DNA of 64,000 nucleotides. Source: Lachnospiraceae bacterium. GTDB lineage: Bacteria; Bacillota; Clostridia; Lachnospirales; Lachnospiraceae. Numbering within the stretch: the stretch's first letter is position 1; every line of letters starts with the position of its first letter. This document shows, piece after piece, positions 52,715-62,500 of the stretch. The stretch spans positions 19,797 to 83,796 of the forward strand of contig JAFYMC010000022.1 of NCBI GenBank assembly GCA_017556805.1, given 5' to 3'. A program made the position numbers and the translations under genes. The notes beneath the pieces are model-generated. The model did not search any database, was not told the origin of the DNA, and worked only from the letters and a program-made list of their open reading frames with translations.

Positions 52715-54964
52715 TTACTTTTTCTTTATCTTGTTCAACTTCTTATTAAACTTTAACATTTCATCCTTAGTAAGCGGCTTTGCTCCCATCGTTCCCATCA
52801 TGGAAAGAAGACGCTTTACGGTAAAACCTCCGAGGAAGCTCATCAAATCCTTACTCTGCATCATGGATCCCGCATCCACCATGGTCTTCTTGCCCTTCAT
52901 GGCTTTCTTCATAAGACCGATGAATAAGAGTTTTCCCTTTATTGTCGCAAGCACCTCCGATGCCTTATCGTTAATAGAATAGTAGCCTTCCGGTGCGGTA
53001 ATCTCAAACCAGTTTAATACATCACCGGTTTCTGTCATACGGTACGCATCGTTAAACTTGTCTACCTTCACAATCTTAGAAGTATCTTCACACTTTCCTG
53101 CCTTTGCCACAAGCTCCGTCTCCCCCGCATTCGGTACGTCGAAGTAGAAGAAGTGAATGTCACCGGTCTGCTTGCCGAGGCTCTTACCGTTTGCAAAAAG
53201 TTCAACCTCCGGCTGATTGGAATATACCGTTACCTTCGTCACATCCTCTACACGATCCACATAACGCTTTCCGCAAATGTGTACGAACGGCTCATCGGAC
53301 AGCCAGGCCTTGTAGGCATAGAAAGAATCCTTCTTGTAGGTTCTGTCAAAGTTCATGAGACCCTTATGGTTCATACCGTCTTCGCCGCCCTCCGCTCTGC
53401 CGTCGGCCGCAAAGTCAAACATATTCCAAACGTGGGTCGCCCAAAGATACTTTCTTGTAAATAACTGCTTAATCAGTTCCTCGTGGTAGTATGCCTGATA
53501 CTCCTCGGAATAGTCCCCCTGCTCCGGATTAGAGTTGTGCCAGTCAAGCGCTTCACAGCCGTACTCGCTCATTCCAACCGGAAGCTCCGGATATGCCGCA
53601 TGGAACTTATCCATCCACGGGCCGTTCATGGAAGTATCTCCGCCGTACCAACCGAAGTAATGGTTCCAGGATACCGTATCCGGAATCTTTACATACTCAC
53701 AATCAATCGGACACATGGAAACAATGGCCATGGTAGTCAGTCTGGTCTTATCCCAATCATGACACAAATCATTCAAAATACGATGATTTTCTATCAAATC
53801 CGGGTCGTCCGCACCCTTCATGGAAATTTCGTTAGAAAGTCCCCATACGAAAATGGACGGATGATTGTAATTCTGGGCCAAAAGCTCCTTCATTTGAGAA
53901 ATCGTATTCTCCCTGCCCTTTGGCATATGGTTTGAAATATACGGAATCTCCGCCCAAAGCACAAAGCCCATCTCATCACACAAATCGTAGAAATACTGCG
54001 CATGCTGATAATGTGCCAGACGAATGGTGGTTGCACCCACCTCGTAAATCAGCTCCGCATCCTCCTTGTGATGTTCCGGTAAAAGCGCATTACCGATGTC
54101 CTTTCTGTCCTGATGACGGGATACACCGCGAAGCGGATACTCCTTCCCGTTTAAGATAAATCCTCTCTCCGGGTCAATGGAGAAGCTACGGCAACCGAAG
54201 CGTACGGTTCTGGCATCCAGCTTTGAGCTTCCGTCGGTAAGCGTCGCCTCCAGGGTATAGAGGAACGGGTCCTTTCGACCGTTCCAAAGGTGGGCATTTT
54301 CAATCACAAACTCTGCCTTGCCTTCCTTTGCGGAAACCTCCGTCTCACAGACAACCGTGTCTTTATCCTTAATCACATACTTTACGGTCTCTCCGCCGGA
54401 AAGTCCGGTAAAGTAACCGATGACCTCTACCTTTGCGTTAGAACCGTCCATCACCGGAGTCACCTGAATACCCGGGCCTCCGAAGAAATCCAAATCAAAG
54501 TGGGCCTTCGGTACACAGATAATATTTACATCACGGTAAATACCACCATAGAAGGTAAAGTCCGCCATCTGCGGGTATACTCTGTCGTTCGGTGCATTGT
54601 CCACCGCTACCACAATCTCATTTTCATCCTTCAGGAAATCCGTAATATCGGCACGGAAGGTAGAATAGCCGCCGTCGTGATGCACTGCAAGCGTACCGTT
54701 TACATACACATCCGCAGAAGAATTCGCTCCCTCAAATTCGATATATACCCGGTCCGCGCCCTTGCAATCCGCAAGTTCCAATTTCTTTGTATAATAACAG
54801 GTGCCACGGTAATAATCATTGCCGCCGTCCTGTCCGTCTTTTGCATTCCAGGTATGCGGTAAATCCACCGCTTCCCATGAGGAAATATTTAATGCAGTAT
54901 GAGAACCTGAAACCAATTCCACATCCTTTGTAAACAACCAGCCGTCGTTCCAATTAAACTTCAT
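52715..54964 (-). CDS. GH2 beta-galactosidase/beta-glucuronidase-type glycosidase with basic C-terminal tail
   Basis: The 749-residue protein has GH2 N-terminal beta-sandwich, immunoglobulin-like and barrel domains. The acid/base is E379 in VWGLSNEIS and the nucleophile is E467 in GMSEYGCEALDW. The region NHKGLMNFDRTYKKDSFYAY favours beta-galactosidase, though an N-x-K-G motif also occurs in beta-glucuronidases. No signal peptide is present. The last 80 residues (KGKLLFIGLMKKAMKGKK, ending in KKLNKIKKK) are basic and hydrophobic, beyond the usual catalytic unit. It is upstream of a GPH symporter and divergent from an AraC regulator. GGAGG precedes the ATG. Confidence 0.88.
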   Translation of the reverse strand: MKFNWNDGWLFTKDVELVSGSHTALNISSWEAVDLPHTWNAKDGQDGGNDYYRGTCYYTKKLELADCKGADRVYIEFEGANSSADVYVNGTLAVHHDGGYSTFRADITDFLKDENEIVVAVDNAPNDRVYPQMADFTFYGGIYRDVNIICVPKAHFDLDFFGGPGIQVTPVMDGSNAKVEVIGYFTGLSGGETVKYVIKDKDTVVCETEVSAKEGKAEFVIENAHLWNGRKDPFLYTLEATLTDGSSKLDARTVRFGCRSFSIDPERGFILNGKEYPLRGVSRHQDRKDIGNALLPEHHKEDAELIYEVGATTIRLAHYQHAQYFYDLCDEMGFVLWAEIPYISNHMPKGRENTISQMKELLAQNYNHPSIFVWGLSNEISMKGADDPDLIENHRILNDLCHDWDKTRLTTMAIVSMCPIDCEYVKIPDTVSWNHYFGWYGGDTSMNGPWMDKFHAAYPELPVGMSEYGCEALDWHNSNPEQGDYSEEYQAYYHEELIKQLFTRKYLWATHVWNMFDFAADGRAEGGEDGMNHKGLMNFDRTYKKDSFYAYKAWLSDEPFVHICGKRYVDRVEDVTKVTVYSNQPEVELFANGKSLGKQTGDIHFFYFDVPNAGETELVAKAGKCEDTSKIVKVDKFNDAYRMTETGDVLNWFEITAPEGYYSINDKASEVLATIKGKLLFIGLMKKAMKGKKTMVDAGSMMQSKDLMSFLGGFTVKRLLSMMGTMGAKPLTKDEMLKFNKKLNKIKKK

Positions 54965-55041
54965 TTATCGTGTCCTCCTTATTGTAATTTACAAATTTCT
55001 TTTCTACTGACTTTATTCTATCGTAACCCAAACCTTTTAAC

Positions 55042-55070
55042 TTGTATTATTTTTGTTTTAGTTGTATAAT
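55042..55070 (+). promoter_or_regulatory. Promoter of the AraC regulator at 55.1 kb
   Basis: TTGTAT (55042-55047), 17-bp spacer, TATAAT (55065-55070). The 150-bp divergent region also drives the GH2 gene, so the regulator probably binds here. Confidence 0.7.
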
Positions 55071-55114
55071 ATTTGCATAAAATCCATATGACTACAGGAG
55101 AAGAAAGGAGCATC

Positions 55115-56338
55115 ATGGAAAATATCACTTCAAAACTTACAAAATGCAATGAATTATTACAAAATGTACTACACTCCGCCTTTCAAATACCGGTTATCCT
55201 ATTTACTCCGCCCTATACGGACATCAAAAAAATCGATTTAGGGCTTCGTGCCATGGTCTGGAACGATTATACCAGTGAACAACAAAATATCTCCTTTGGT
55301 AACAGTCCGGTCGGATATCGTCTTATTATCGTAAAGAGTAATCTGGGCTTTTACAATATTCTGGCTTTGTTAGAAGCAAAAGAACAGCCCGACTTTCTTT
55401 CCATCGGACCCTTCCGTGACGAAGAACTCTCCGCCAATTATTTTACACAAATTTTAAGAGATTCACGCATCTCTCCCTCTGAAATACAACCGCTGAAATC
55501 GATCTACGAACAAATGCCCTTTGCCCATCCGGATTCGGTTAGTGCAGTGGTCAGGCATATCCTCTCGGTCTATTATCCGGAATTTGCCGACGTGTCACCT
55601 GTATTGATGCAGTACGCAGACCAAAAGCGGGACATTGACATCAACAAAGAACTTTTGGATGCCTATACTGTGGAACACGCCAAAGATTACCAAAACTCCC
55701 TGCTCAACTTTTTACAGGCAGTAAAAACCGGTGACACACCCGTCGCACAACAGGCTCTACATTCCTTTTTAAACGATGCCCGCTTTGTCCACGACAATTC
55801 CATGCGCGAATTCCGCTGGTTGCTTCACAGTCTGAATAACTATTGCCATGCGGAGCTTCTGACCACAGATATTCATCCGTACCACATTATTAAGCAGATG
55901 ATTTCCACCCGGACAAAAATCGACTCGTTAACTACCATGGCAAAACTGGAACAAATGCCGGGCGAAATTTGCCACAAATACTGTCTGTTGGTAAAAAACT
56001 ACGCTAATCCAAACTATTCCAAACAGACAAAGGATATCATCGATTACATCCGGCTTCACCTGGAAGAAGAGCTATCTTTATCCTATTTAGCGGACTACTT
56101 TCGCAAAAACGCATCCACACTGTCCTATTCTTTCAGCAAAGAAACCGGTAACAATCTGACCCAATATATTCAGCAGGAAAGGATCAGAGAAGCCCTCCGG
56201 TTATTTAACACCACCGACTTCTCTGTTTCCGATGTTGCCATTATGGTGGGCTATCAGGACTTTTCCTATTTTTCCAAGATTTTTTCAAAACAGGTAGGTA
56301 TGAGTCCGAGGGAGTATAAAAGAAAAGGCAAGGCATAA
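55115..56338 (+). CDS. AraC-family regulator of the GH2/symporter locus
   Basis: The 407-residue protein has a large unassigned N-terminal sensor domain (about 1-290) and the AraC DNA-binding domain at the end (LSYLADYFRKNASTLSYSFS, SVSDVAIMVGYQDFSYFSKI, then VGMSPREYKR). It sits divergent from the GH2 gene, so activation by a beta-galactoside or glucuronide is likely but inferred. The Met at 55115 is set by AAAGGAG; the frame has an earlier Met without such a site. Confidence 0.88.
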   Translation: MENITSKLTKCNELLQNVLHSAFQIPVILFTPPYTDIKKIDLGLRAMVWNDYTSEQQNISFGNSPVGYRLIIVKSNLGFYNILALLEAKEQPDFLSIGPFRDEELSANYFTQILRDSRISPSEIQPLKSIYEQMPFAHPDSVSAVVRHILSVYYPEFADVSPVLMQYADQKRDIDINKELLDAYTVEHAKDYQNSLLNFLQAVKTGDTPVAQQALHSFLNDARFVHDNSMREFRWLLHSLNNYCHAELLTTDIHPYHIIKQMISTRTKIDSLTTMAKLEQMPGEICHKYCLLVKNYANPNYSKQTKDIIDYIRLHLEEELSLSYLADYFRKNASTLSYSFSKETGNNLTQYIQQERIREALRLFNTTDFSVSDVAIMVGYQDFSYFSKIFSKQVGMSPREYKRKGKA

Positions 56339-56343
56339 AAGTA

Positions 56344-56371
56344 GGGCTGCGCATTCATTCTGCGACAGCCC
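56344..56371 (-). terminator. Terminator after the chemoreceptor gene (hairpin family member)
   Basis: Stem GGGCTGTCGCA with its partner TGCGCAGCCC (one bulge) and a T-rich tail on the minus strand. The core CTGTCGCA...TGCGCAG recurs in both arms of the palindromic element near 48.6 kb. Confidence 0.7.
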
Positions 56372-56385
56372 CACTCACCTTTGCT

Positions 56386-58440
56386 CTACTTATAAGAGGA
56401 AAACTTTCCAACTATTTTCTTAATGGAAACCGCATTTTCCTTATTCTGTCCTACAATAACCGACATCTCCTCGGTTGTCCTTGTAGTCTGGGTGGCCTTG
56501 GCCAACACATCTTCACTGCGAACGTTTCCTCCATCCGGTACATTCTGTACTCCCGCAATCTGATTGTGAATTTCCGATACTGCATTTACAAACACATTGG
56601 AGGCCTGGTCGATTTCCGCAATGGTTGCCTGAATATCCTTAATGGAATCATAGTAATCATTGGTAGATGTAACAAGCGTCTCAAACTGGGACTGAATATC
56701 GTTCTTCAGGAAGAAAATTACATCGTTTACGCACGTTTGTACCTTACCGATATTGTTCTTGGTCTCGTTACAAATTGCCTGAATCTCCGTTGCGGTACGA
56801 GAAGAACTGGTTGCGAGATTACCGATTTCTCCGGCAACTACCGCAAAGCCCTTTCCTGCCTCTCCAGCTCTTGCCGCCTCGATGGATGCATTTAAAGACA
56901 ACAAATTGGTCTGCTCCGTAATATCCAGAATCTGCTTTGCCATATCATCAATCCGCATAAGTGATTCCAAATTCTTTAATGCCTCTTCGATTGCCGCCTG
57001 ATTCTCCGAAATCTGCCCCTTGGTTCTGGTCAAAGAAGCATTTGCAATTCCCTGCAATTCACTTACTTTACGTAACAAAGCATCACTGTTTTCTTTTCCT
57101 TCATGGATTTTACCTTCCACCTGGGATACCACTCCCGCAATTTCAGCCACCTCATCATCCACATGGGTAATGGTATCCGCAATCGTCTCAGCATGCTCCG
57201 CAAACTTCGTGGTAGCTATGGAATTCTCCGAAACACAATGCAAAAGAACCTCGGAGGAATCTGTCATCTTTACCGCAGATTCATTTAGGGAATCGGAACA
57301 AAATTCCAACGTCTGTACCATATCCCGGAGGGAATCATACAAGGAATCCAATGCCGTGGCAATCTGCCCGATTTCACCCTTTTTATTCAAATATCCGTCC
57401 AGCTTGCTATCCTTTTCCAAATTCAGCTTACTCAAACGGGTAATGGAGTTTTCCACATCTTTTAACGGTTTCGTACTGATACGAATCAGCACAAAGGAAA
57501 TTGCACAAATAATCACAATAAAAACAATACAGGTTAATCCCAACGTTCCTACGCTCTTATTTGCCACTGCAAAAATATTATCCTCACTGTCATAAGACAC
57601 TACCGCCCAGCCGTGCTCCGGGATATACTCATAGCATGCGATGGAGTTACCCATCTCGCCATCCTTATATTCCAGGGAACCGTTGGTCTTACTCGTATCC
57701 GCCTTAATCTTAGAGATAACCTCCAGTAACATTGTGTCTGTAATTTCCTTCGTCATCAAGGCTTCATCTTCACAGAAAATATAGGTACCGGTTTCCACAT
57801 TAATCATGCAATACCGGTTTGTACTCTCGGTTCCTGCCTTTAAAGAATTCAGTAGCGTCTCCAATCCTTCGAAGAAAGCTCCGCCCCCCACGTAACCAAC
57901 CATAGTTGTTCCATCTTCGTCATAAACCGGGCAATACATAGAAACCATCAAACGTCCTGTAGCCGGAGAAACAATCATGCCTGCATTGTATAAACGCTCC
58001 GATGTTTCAAGCTCATGGAGTAACTGCTGTAACGGCTCTCCGGTTCTGGTTATCAACCCCACCGTTGCCGGATTGGAATGCGTAATAATATGCGTATCCA
58101 ATTCCGCCAAATAGAGTCCTTCCCATTGTTCCAATCCCGCATAAAACTCCTCTGTATAAGCCTGCGCTACTTTTCTCTTATACTCATTCTCCGGACTCTT
58201 CAAATAATCTCGAACAGCAGTCGCCTTACCGAATCCGATGAGCAAATCCTCCTGATGAGTAATAAACTCCTCAATCAACTCCGTCTGTGCATGTAACGAC
58301 GAAGACATCTGATTTAACTCCGCTTCCTTTGTCATGTTGTTCAAACTGGTACTTGAAATAATGAGTAACATAGCAATACACACCACTACTACAATACCGA
58401 TCAAACAAGTCAATGTCGTACTCATCTTTCTGTTCTTCAT
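56386..58440 (-). CDS. Methyl-accepting chemotaxis protein
   Basis: The 684-residue chemoreceptor has a membrane helix (about 10-30), an outer dCache-type sensor (about 35-290; [19 protein letters not shown] and [13 protein letters not shown]), a second helix (about 300-320), HAMP (about 320-375), and the cytoplasmic coiled coil whose tip is [20 protein letters not shown]. It changes CheA activity when a ligand binds, steering swimming. No che or flagellar gene is in the window. The dCache family often binds amino acids. Confidence 0.94.
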   Translation of the reverse strand: MKNRKMSTTLTCLIGIVVVVCIAMLLIISSTSLNNMTKEAELNQMSSSLHAQTELIEEFITHQEDLLIGFGKATAVRDYLKSPENEYKRKVAQAYTEEFYAGLEQWEGLYLAELDTHIITHSNPATVGLITRTGEPLQQLLHELETSERLYNAGMIVSPATGRLMVSMYCPVYDEDGTTMVGYVGGGAFFEGLETLLNSLKAGTESTNRYCMINVETGTYIFCEDEALMTKEITDTMLLEVISKIKADTSKTNGSLEYKDGEMGNSIACYEYIPEHGWAVVSYDSEDNIFAVANKSVGTLGLTCIVFIVIICAISFVLIRISTKPLKDVENSITRLSKLNLEKDSKLDGYLNKKGEIGQIATALDSLYDSLRDMVQTLEFCSDSLNESAVKMTDSSEVLLHCVSENSIATTKFAEHAETIADTITHVDDEVAEIAGVVSQVEGKIHEGKENSDALLRKVSELQGIANASLTRTKGQISENQAAIEEALKNLESLMRIDDMAKQILDITEQTNLLSLNASIEAARAGEAGKGFAVVAGEIGNLATSSSRTATEIQAICNETKNNIGKVQTCVNDVIFFLKNDIQSQFETLVTSTNDYYDSIKDIQATIAEIDQASNVFVNAVSEIHNQIAGVQNVPDGGNVRSEDVLAKATQTTRTTEEMSVIVGQNKENAVSIKKIVGKFSSYK

Positions 58441-58492
58441 AGGCGTTCTCCTCTTCTTTTATAAGAAAATGTAAGATTATATAGCTATATTA

Positions 58493-58521
58493 ATAGTATC
58501 TGATTTATTTGAATTTGTCAA
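58493..58521 (-). promoter_or_regulatory. Promoter of the chemoreceptor gene
   Basis: TTGACA (58516-58521), 17-bp spacer and TACTAT (58493-58498) on the minus strand. Confidence 0.75.
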
Positions 58522-58582
58522 CATTTTTTAAAATATTGTGTTTTTTTCTGAGCATTTTATCCCGTACATGCAATTACGCAAA

Positions 58583-58622
58583 GAACTCCCCGAAAACAAA
58601 CCTATTTGTCACCGGGGAGTTC
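58583..58622 (-). terminator. Terminator after the AraC-APH gene
   Basis: A perfect 10-bp stem GAACTCCCCG/CGGGGAGTTC with a 20-nt loop and TTCTTT tail, about 50 nt after the stop codon. Confidence 0.7.
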
Positions 58623-58670
58623 CTGTAAAATCAACCCACTATTCTTTTTGAAAGCTCCGAAACAACTTCT

Positions 58671-59966
58671 TTATACGATACGAAGTTCGTCAAACACCTT
58701 CACTAACCACTCCGTCATCTTTTTATTAGTTTCGTAAGTTTGTGCAAACTTTTCCTGTCCCGCAAACCAAGCAAGAGCCAGCAACTGGTTGGAAATCACC
58801 ACATACGGAAGGGCCCGCTTTTCTTCCTCTGTCAACCTTACTACATCATCGTACCCGTATACGATGTTTTTGTAAATCTGAATCCATTTGGCAAGCTTGT
58901 CGTCATTTCCTTTCTCAAAGCTTTCGGATAAAATTGCGGTTGCGGCATAGCACGGGTCAAAAATACGGACATTGTTCTCGCTAAGTTCAAAATCAATGAA
59001 GCCCCACTTATCCCCGGAAAGAATAATATTACCCGGATTCGGATCTCTGTGAATCACCTGCTTCGGAAGTGCATCGTAAAGCTTTCCGAATTCACGCTCA
59101 TACTCCGCAAATACCTTTTCTGCTCCGTTAAACTTGCCTGTAAGCTGCGGAATCGCCCAGCCGGTCACTCTTTCGTAGATATTTACCTCTTCTACCAGTG
59201 CCTCCACATTAGCCAATGCCAAGCTTAACTGACCGATGACCTCACCTACAAAGCGTGCTTGTTCCGCAGAAGCATCTTCGTACATTGCCTTTGGCTTCAT
59301 CTGCTGTCCCGCCAGACGCTTGGTCAGACAGAAGTACAACTCTCCGTCTGCCACATACTCTTCTCCGGATGCGGTTATTACCGGAGTAGCTGCATGTAAC
59401 CCTACGTTTTCCAATGCCTTGGATATCGTAATATGACTCTTTAACTTACCTAAGTTCGCGGAAAACTTCAGTACATACTCATCTCCTACGTAATAAGCTG
59501 ACTCGTTCCGGTTGCCGGTGCCTTCGTAGTAAATATCGGAAACGCCTTCCTTCTCCATTCCCCAGTTTCTTAAAATCTCTGTTGCTTTCTTATGTGAGAC
59601 CATAACATGTTCCTCCTTAAAAATATTGATTCGATAAGGCTTCTTCGCCTTATACTTTGTAAGATACTGTGTAGGTGTACATCCAAACTCGCGAACAAAT
59701 GCCTTGTAAAAGCCTCCATGGGTTTCAAAGCCGTACTGCAGTGCAACATCAATCATCTTTGACCCCAGGCTGATTTCATAAATCGCATTGAGAAGCCTTC
59801 TACGCAACACATACTGCATCACCGGCAATCCCACTGCCGTCTGAAACACCCTATAGTAATGAAACAAAGAATAACCGGCTCTGTCACTTAACTCCTGCGC
59901 CGAAAGCTCCGTCTTTAAACTGTCCTCAATGTAATCGATACTGTCCTGAATAATTCTTTTGTACAC
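58671..59966 (-). CDS. AraC-type DNA-binding domain fused to APH-like phosphotransferase
   Basis: The 431-residue protein starts with an AraC/XylS DNA-binding domain (about 1-105; ELSAQELSDRAGYSLFHYYR, then FETHGGFYKAFVREFGCTPT). The remainder is an aminoglycoside-phosphotransferase-like kinase: catalytic loop HRDPNPGNIIL (about residue 308) and metal site FIDFELSENNVRIFDPCY. The kinase motifs are intact, so it may phosphorylate a small molecule, perhaps an antibiotic, and control its own operon. The start is GTG with AAAGGAGG 8 nt upstream. Confidence 0.9.
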   Translation of the reverse strand: MYKRIIQDSIDYIEDSLKTELSAQELSDRAGYSLFHYYRVFQTAVGLPVMQYVLRRRLLNAIYEISLGSKMIDVALQYGFETHGGFYKAFVREFGCTPTQYLTKYKAKKPYRINIFKEEHVMVSHKKATEILRNWGMEKEGVSDIYYEGTGNRNESAYYVGDEYVLKFSANLGKLKSHITISKALENVGLHAATPVITASGEEYVADGELYFCLTKRLAGQQMKPKAMYEDASAEQARFVGEVIGQLSLALANVEALVEEVNIYERVTGWAIPQLTGKFNGAEKVFAEYEREFGKLYDALPKQVIHRDPNPGNIILSGDKWGFIDFELSENNVRIFDPCYAATAILSESFEKGNDDKLAKWIQIYKNIVYGYDDVVRLTEEEKRALPYVVISNQLLALAWFAGQEKFAQTYETNKKMTEWLVKVFDELRIV

Positions 59967-60078
59967 GCTAACACCTCCTTTAAGGTTTAATTTGTAGCTA
60001 CAGTCTTATCATAGCAAATATTTTTAAGAAAACCTTTCCGCTTTTGGCATGATGTCTTTCTATCTACTTATAAAAAAA

Positions 60079-60105
60079 CGGACACCGTATTATCAACAGT
60101 GCCCG
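60079..60105 (-). terminator. Terminator after the DUF3592-like membrane gene
   Basis: Stem CGGGCACTGT/ACGGTGTCCG with two wobble pairs, then seven Ts on the minus strand. Confidence 0.8.
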
Positions 60106-60116
60106 CTCGCATTTCT

Positions 60117-60839
60117 TTATCCTAACACCTTTACTAAAATCATCACGCCGATACTAAAAACAGTAAAGAATACTCCTATTGTCAGTTCCATACCGTTTAA
60201 TCGGATATCCTCTCCTTCTTCTCTGAAACAGCGCGGATGGTCAGGATTAATATATAGCTCGTAAACAGCACCCTCCTCGGCTTCACAATATCGTGTGAAG
60301 GTATTGTGACTGACTTCGTATTTTCTTCCCCTATAGTAAAAGCGGAATACCGGACACATCAGATACCTCATATGCTTTCCCACATCATCAAAATCCGTCG
60401 TCTGGGAACGTCTCCTCTTAACTGAAATACAGGTTGCCTTCACCGGCTGTGTACAATTCTGATTTCTGCGGTTTCTGACAAGAGCATTGCAAAAACACAA
60501 AATCCCTACAACTAAAAAACCGCTCAATGCAATGTACGGAATCAACTCCTTAAACTTTTCCTGCAGAGCTTCACCTCCATACTGCATAATCAGTCCTCCG
60601 CACAATGTCGCTGCACCGGCATAAAGAAAAATAAGAAAAATCGGTTTAAAGTCCCTATTCTTCAGACCATTTACCAACGCAACAAGACCAAACACAAAAA
60701 AATACTGCCCGATTACCGCTAATGCCAACCAGCCACTGGTTCTTGCACACAACAAAAACGCGACAATCGATGCAAAAAACCATATTGCAAAAACAATTCC
60801 CAATATAATTTCACCTACTGTGTATTCTCTTTTGTCCAT
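60117..60839 (-). CDS. Membrane protein with DUF3592-like domain
   Basis: The 240-residue protein has four to five membrane helices (about 10-30, 38-60, 65-85, 98-118 and 215-237). The loop between the last two (about 120-212) has PVFRFYYRGRKYEVSHNTFT and YELYINPDHPRCFRE, the pattern of DUF3592 proteins (Y-G-x-x-Y, then INPxNP). Function is unknown. It appears monocistronic with its own terminator and GGGGG before the ATG. Confidence 0.72.
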   Translation of the reverse strand: MDKREYTVGEIILGIVFAIWFFASIVAFLLCARTSGWLALAVIGQYFFVFGLVALVNGLKNRDFKPIFLIFLYAGAATLCGGLIMQYGGEALQEKFKELIPYIALSGFLVVGILCFCNALVRNRRNQNCTQPVKATCISVKRRRSQTTDFDDVGKHMRYLMCPVFRFYYRGRKYEVSHNTFTRYCEAEEGAVYELYINPDHPRCFREEGEDIRLNGMELTIGVFFTVFSIGVMILVKVLG

Positions 60840-60939
60840 AATATCCCCCTTATACTAATTAATAAATATGATGAAGTTATTATAACACATTCTTCCGATA
60901 TACGCCATAAAAACAAGTCCATCACGAGCAACGAGCCTA

Positions 60940-61066
60940 CGAGCTCGCAGCAAAGCTGCTCGCGCGCGGCAGTCGCCGCGCTACGAAAGTAGCTCCTAAC
61001 GCTTTTCGCCGAACGCCTCGAGAATGCTTACGCATTCCCTCGATCGCGGGCATTTCATAAATGCCC
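60940..61066. repeat. Cluster of five GC-rich hairpins
   Basis: Between the DUF3592-like gene and tuf lie five consecutive inverted repeats: GCAGC/GCTGC (60947-60959), GCGCGGC/GCCGCGC (60964-60981), GCTAC/GTAGC (60980-60993), GAATGC/GCATTC (61022-61037) and GGGCATTT/AAATGCCC (61048-61066). No open reading frame or regulatory family fits. It resembles a REP/BIME-like non-coding element. The remaining part of the 60840-61155 gap shows nothing else apart from the tuf terminator. Confidence 0.65.
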
Positions 61067-61080
61067 GCAAACACGCAAAA

Positions 61081-61113
61081 ACAGCCACTTACATGCAAGC
61101 ATGCAGTGGCTGT
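61081..61113 (-). terminator. Terminator after tuf
   Basis: Stem ACAGCCACT/AGTGGCTGT (9 bp, extended by GCATGC/CATGT) and a TTTTTG run on the minus strand, 43 nt after the tuf stop. Confidence 0.9.
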
Positions 61114-61155
61114 TTATATCGTGTTTCAGTCGTTCAGCTCAAAGCTTTCGCGCAA

Positions 61156-62343
<1,188 letters not shown>

Positions 62344-62396
62344 TTTTAAATTCCTCCTTAAAATTTGCCCTATGGGCTTCTTATTATTTCGTTATA

Positions 62397-62428
62397 GCAG
62401 TTGGCCTGCCTATGGGCAGACCGACTGC
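62397..62428 (-). other. Stem-loop in the fusA-tuf intergenic region
   Basis: A 14-bp stem (GCAGTCGGTCTGCC on the minus strand, two wobble pairs) lies between fusA and tuf. No T-run follows, so it is more likely an RNA-processing or attenuation structure than a full terminator. Confidence 0.5.
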
Positions 62429-62500
62429 CTCATATGCCCTATTATATTTCAAATTTGAAATATTTTCAAGCACAATTTCATAAAGTTAAGAAAAAATATT

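Noticed and set aside
52715-54964. Naming the GH2 enzyme a beta-glucuronidase from its N-x-K-G motif
   Set aside because: The same motif occurs in many GH2 beta-galactosidases with the NxKG-L-x-x-x-DR-x-x-KKD-x-FY pattern, so the substrate is left open.
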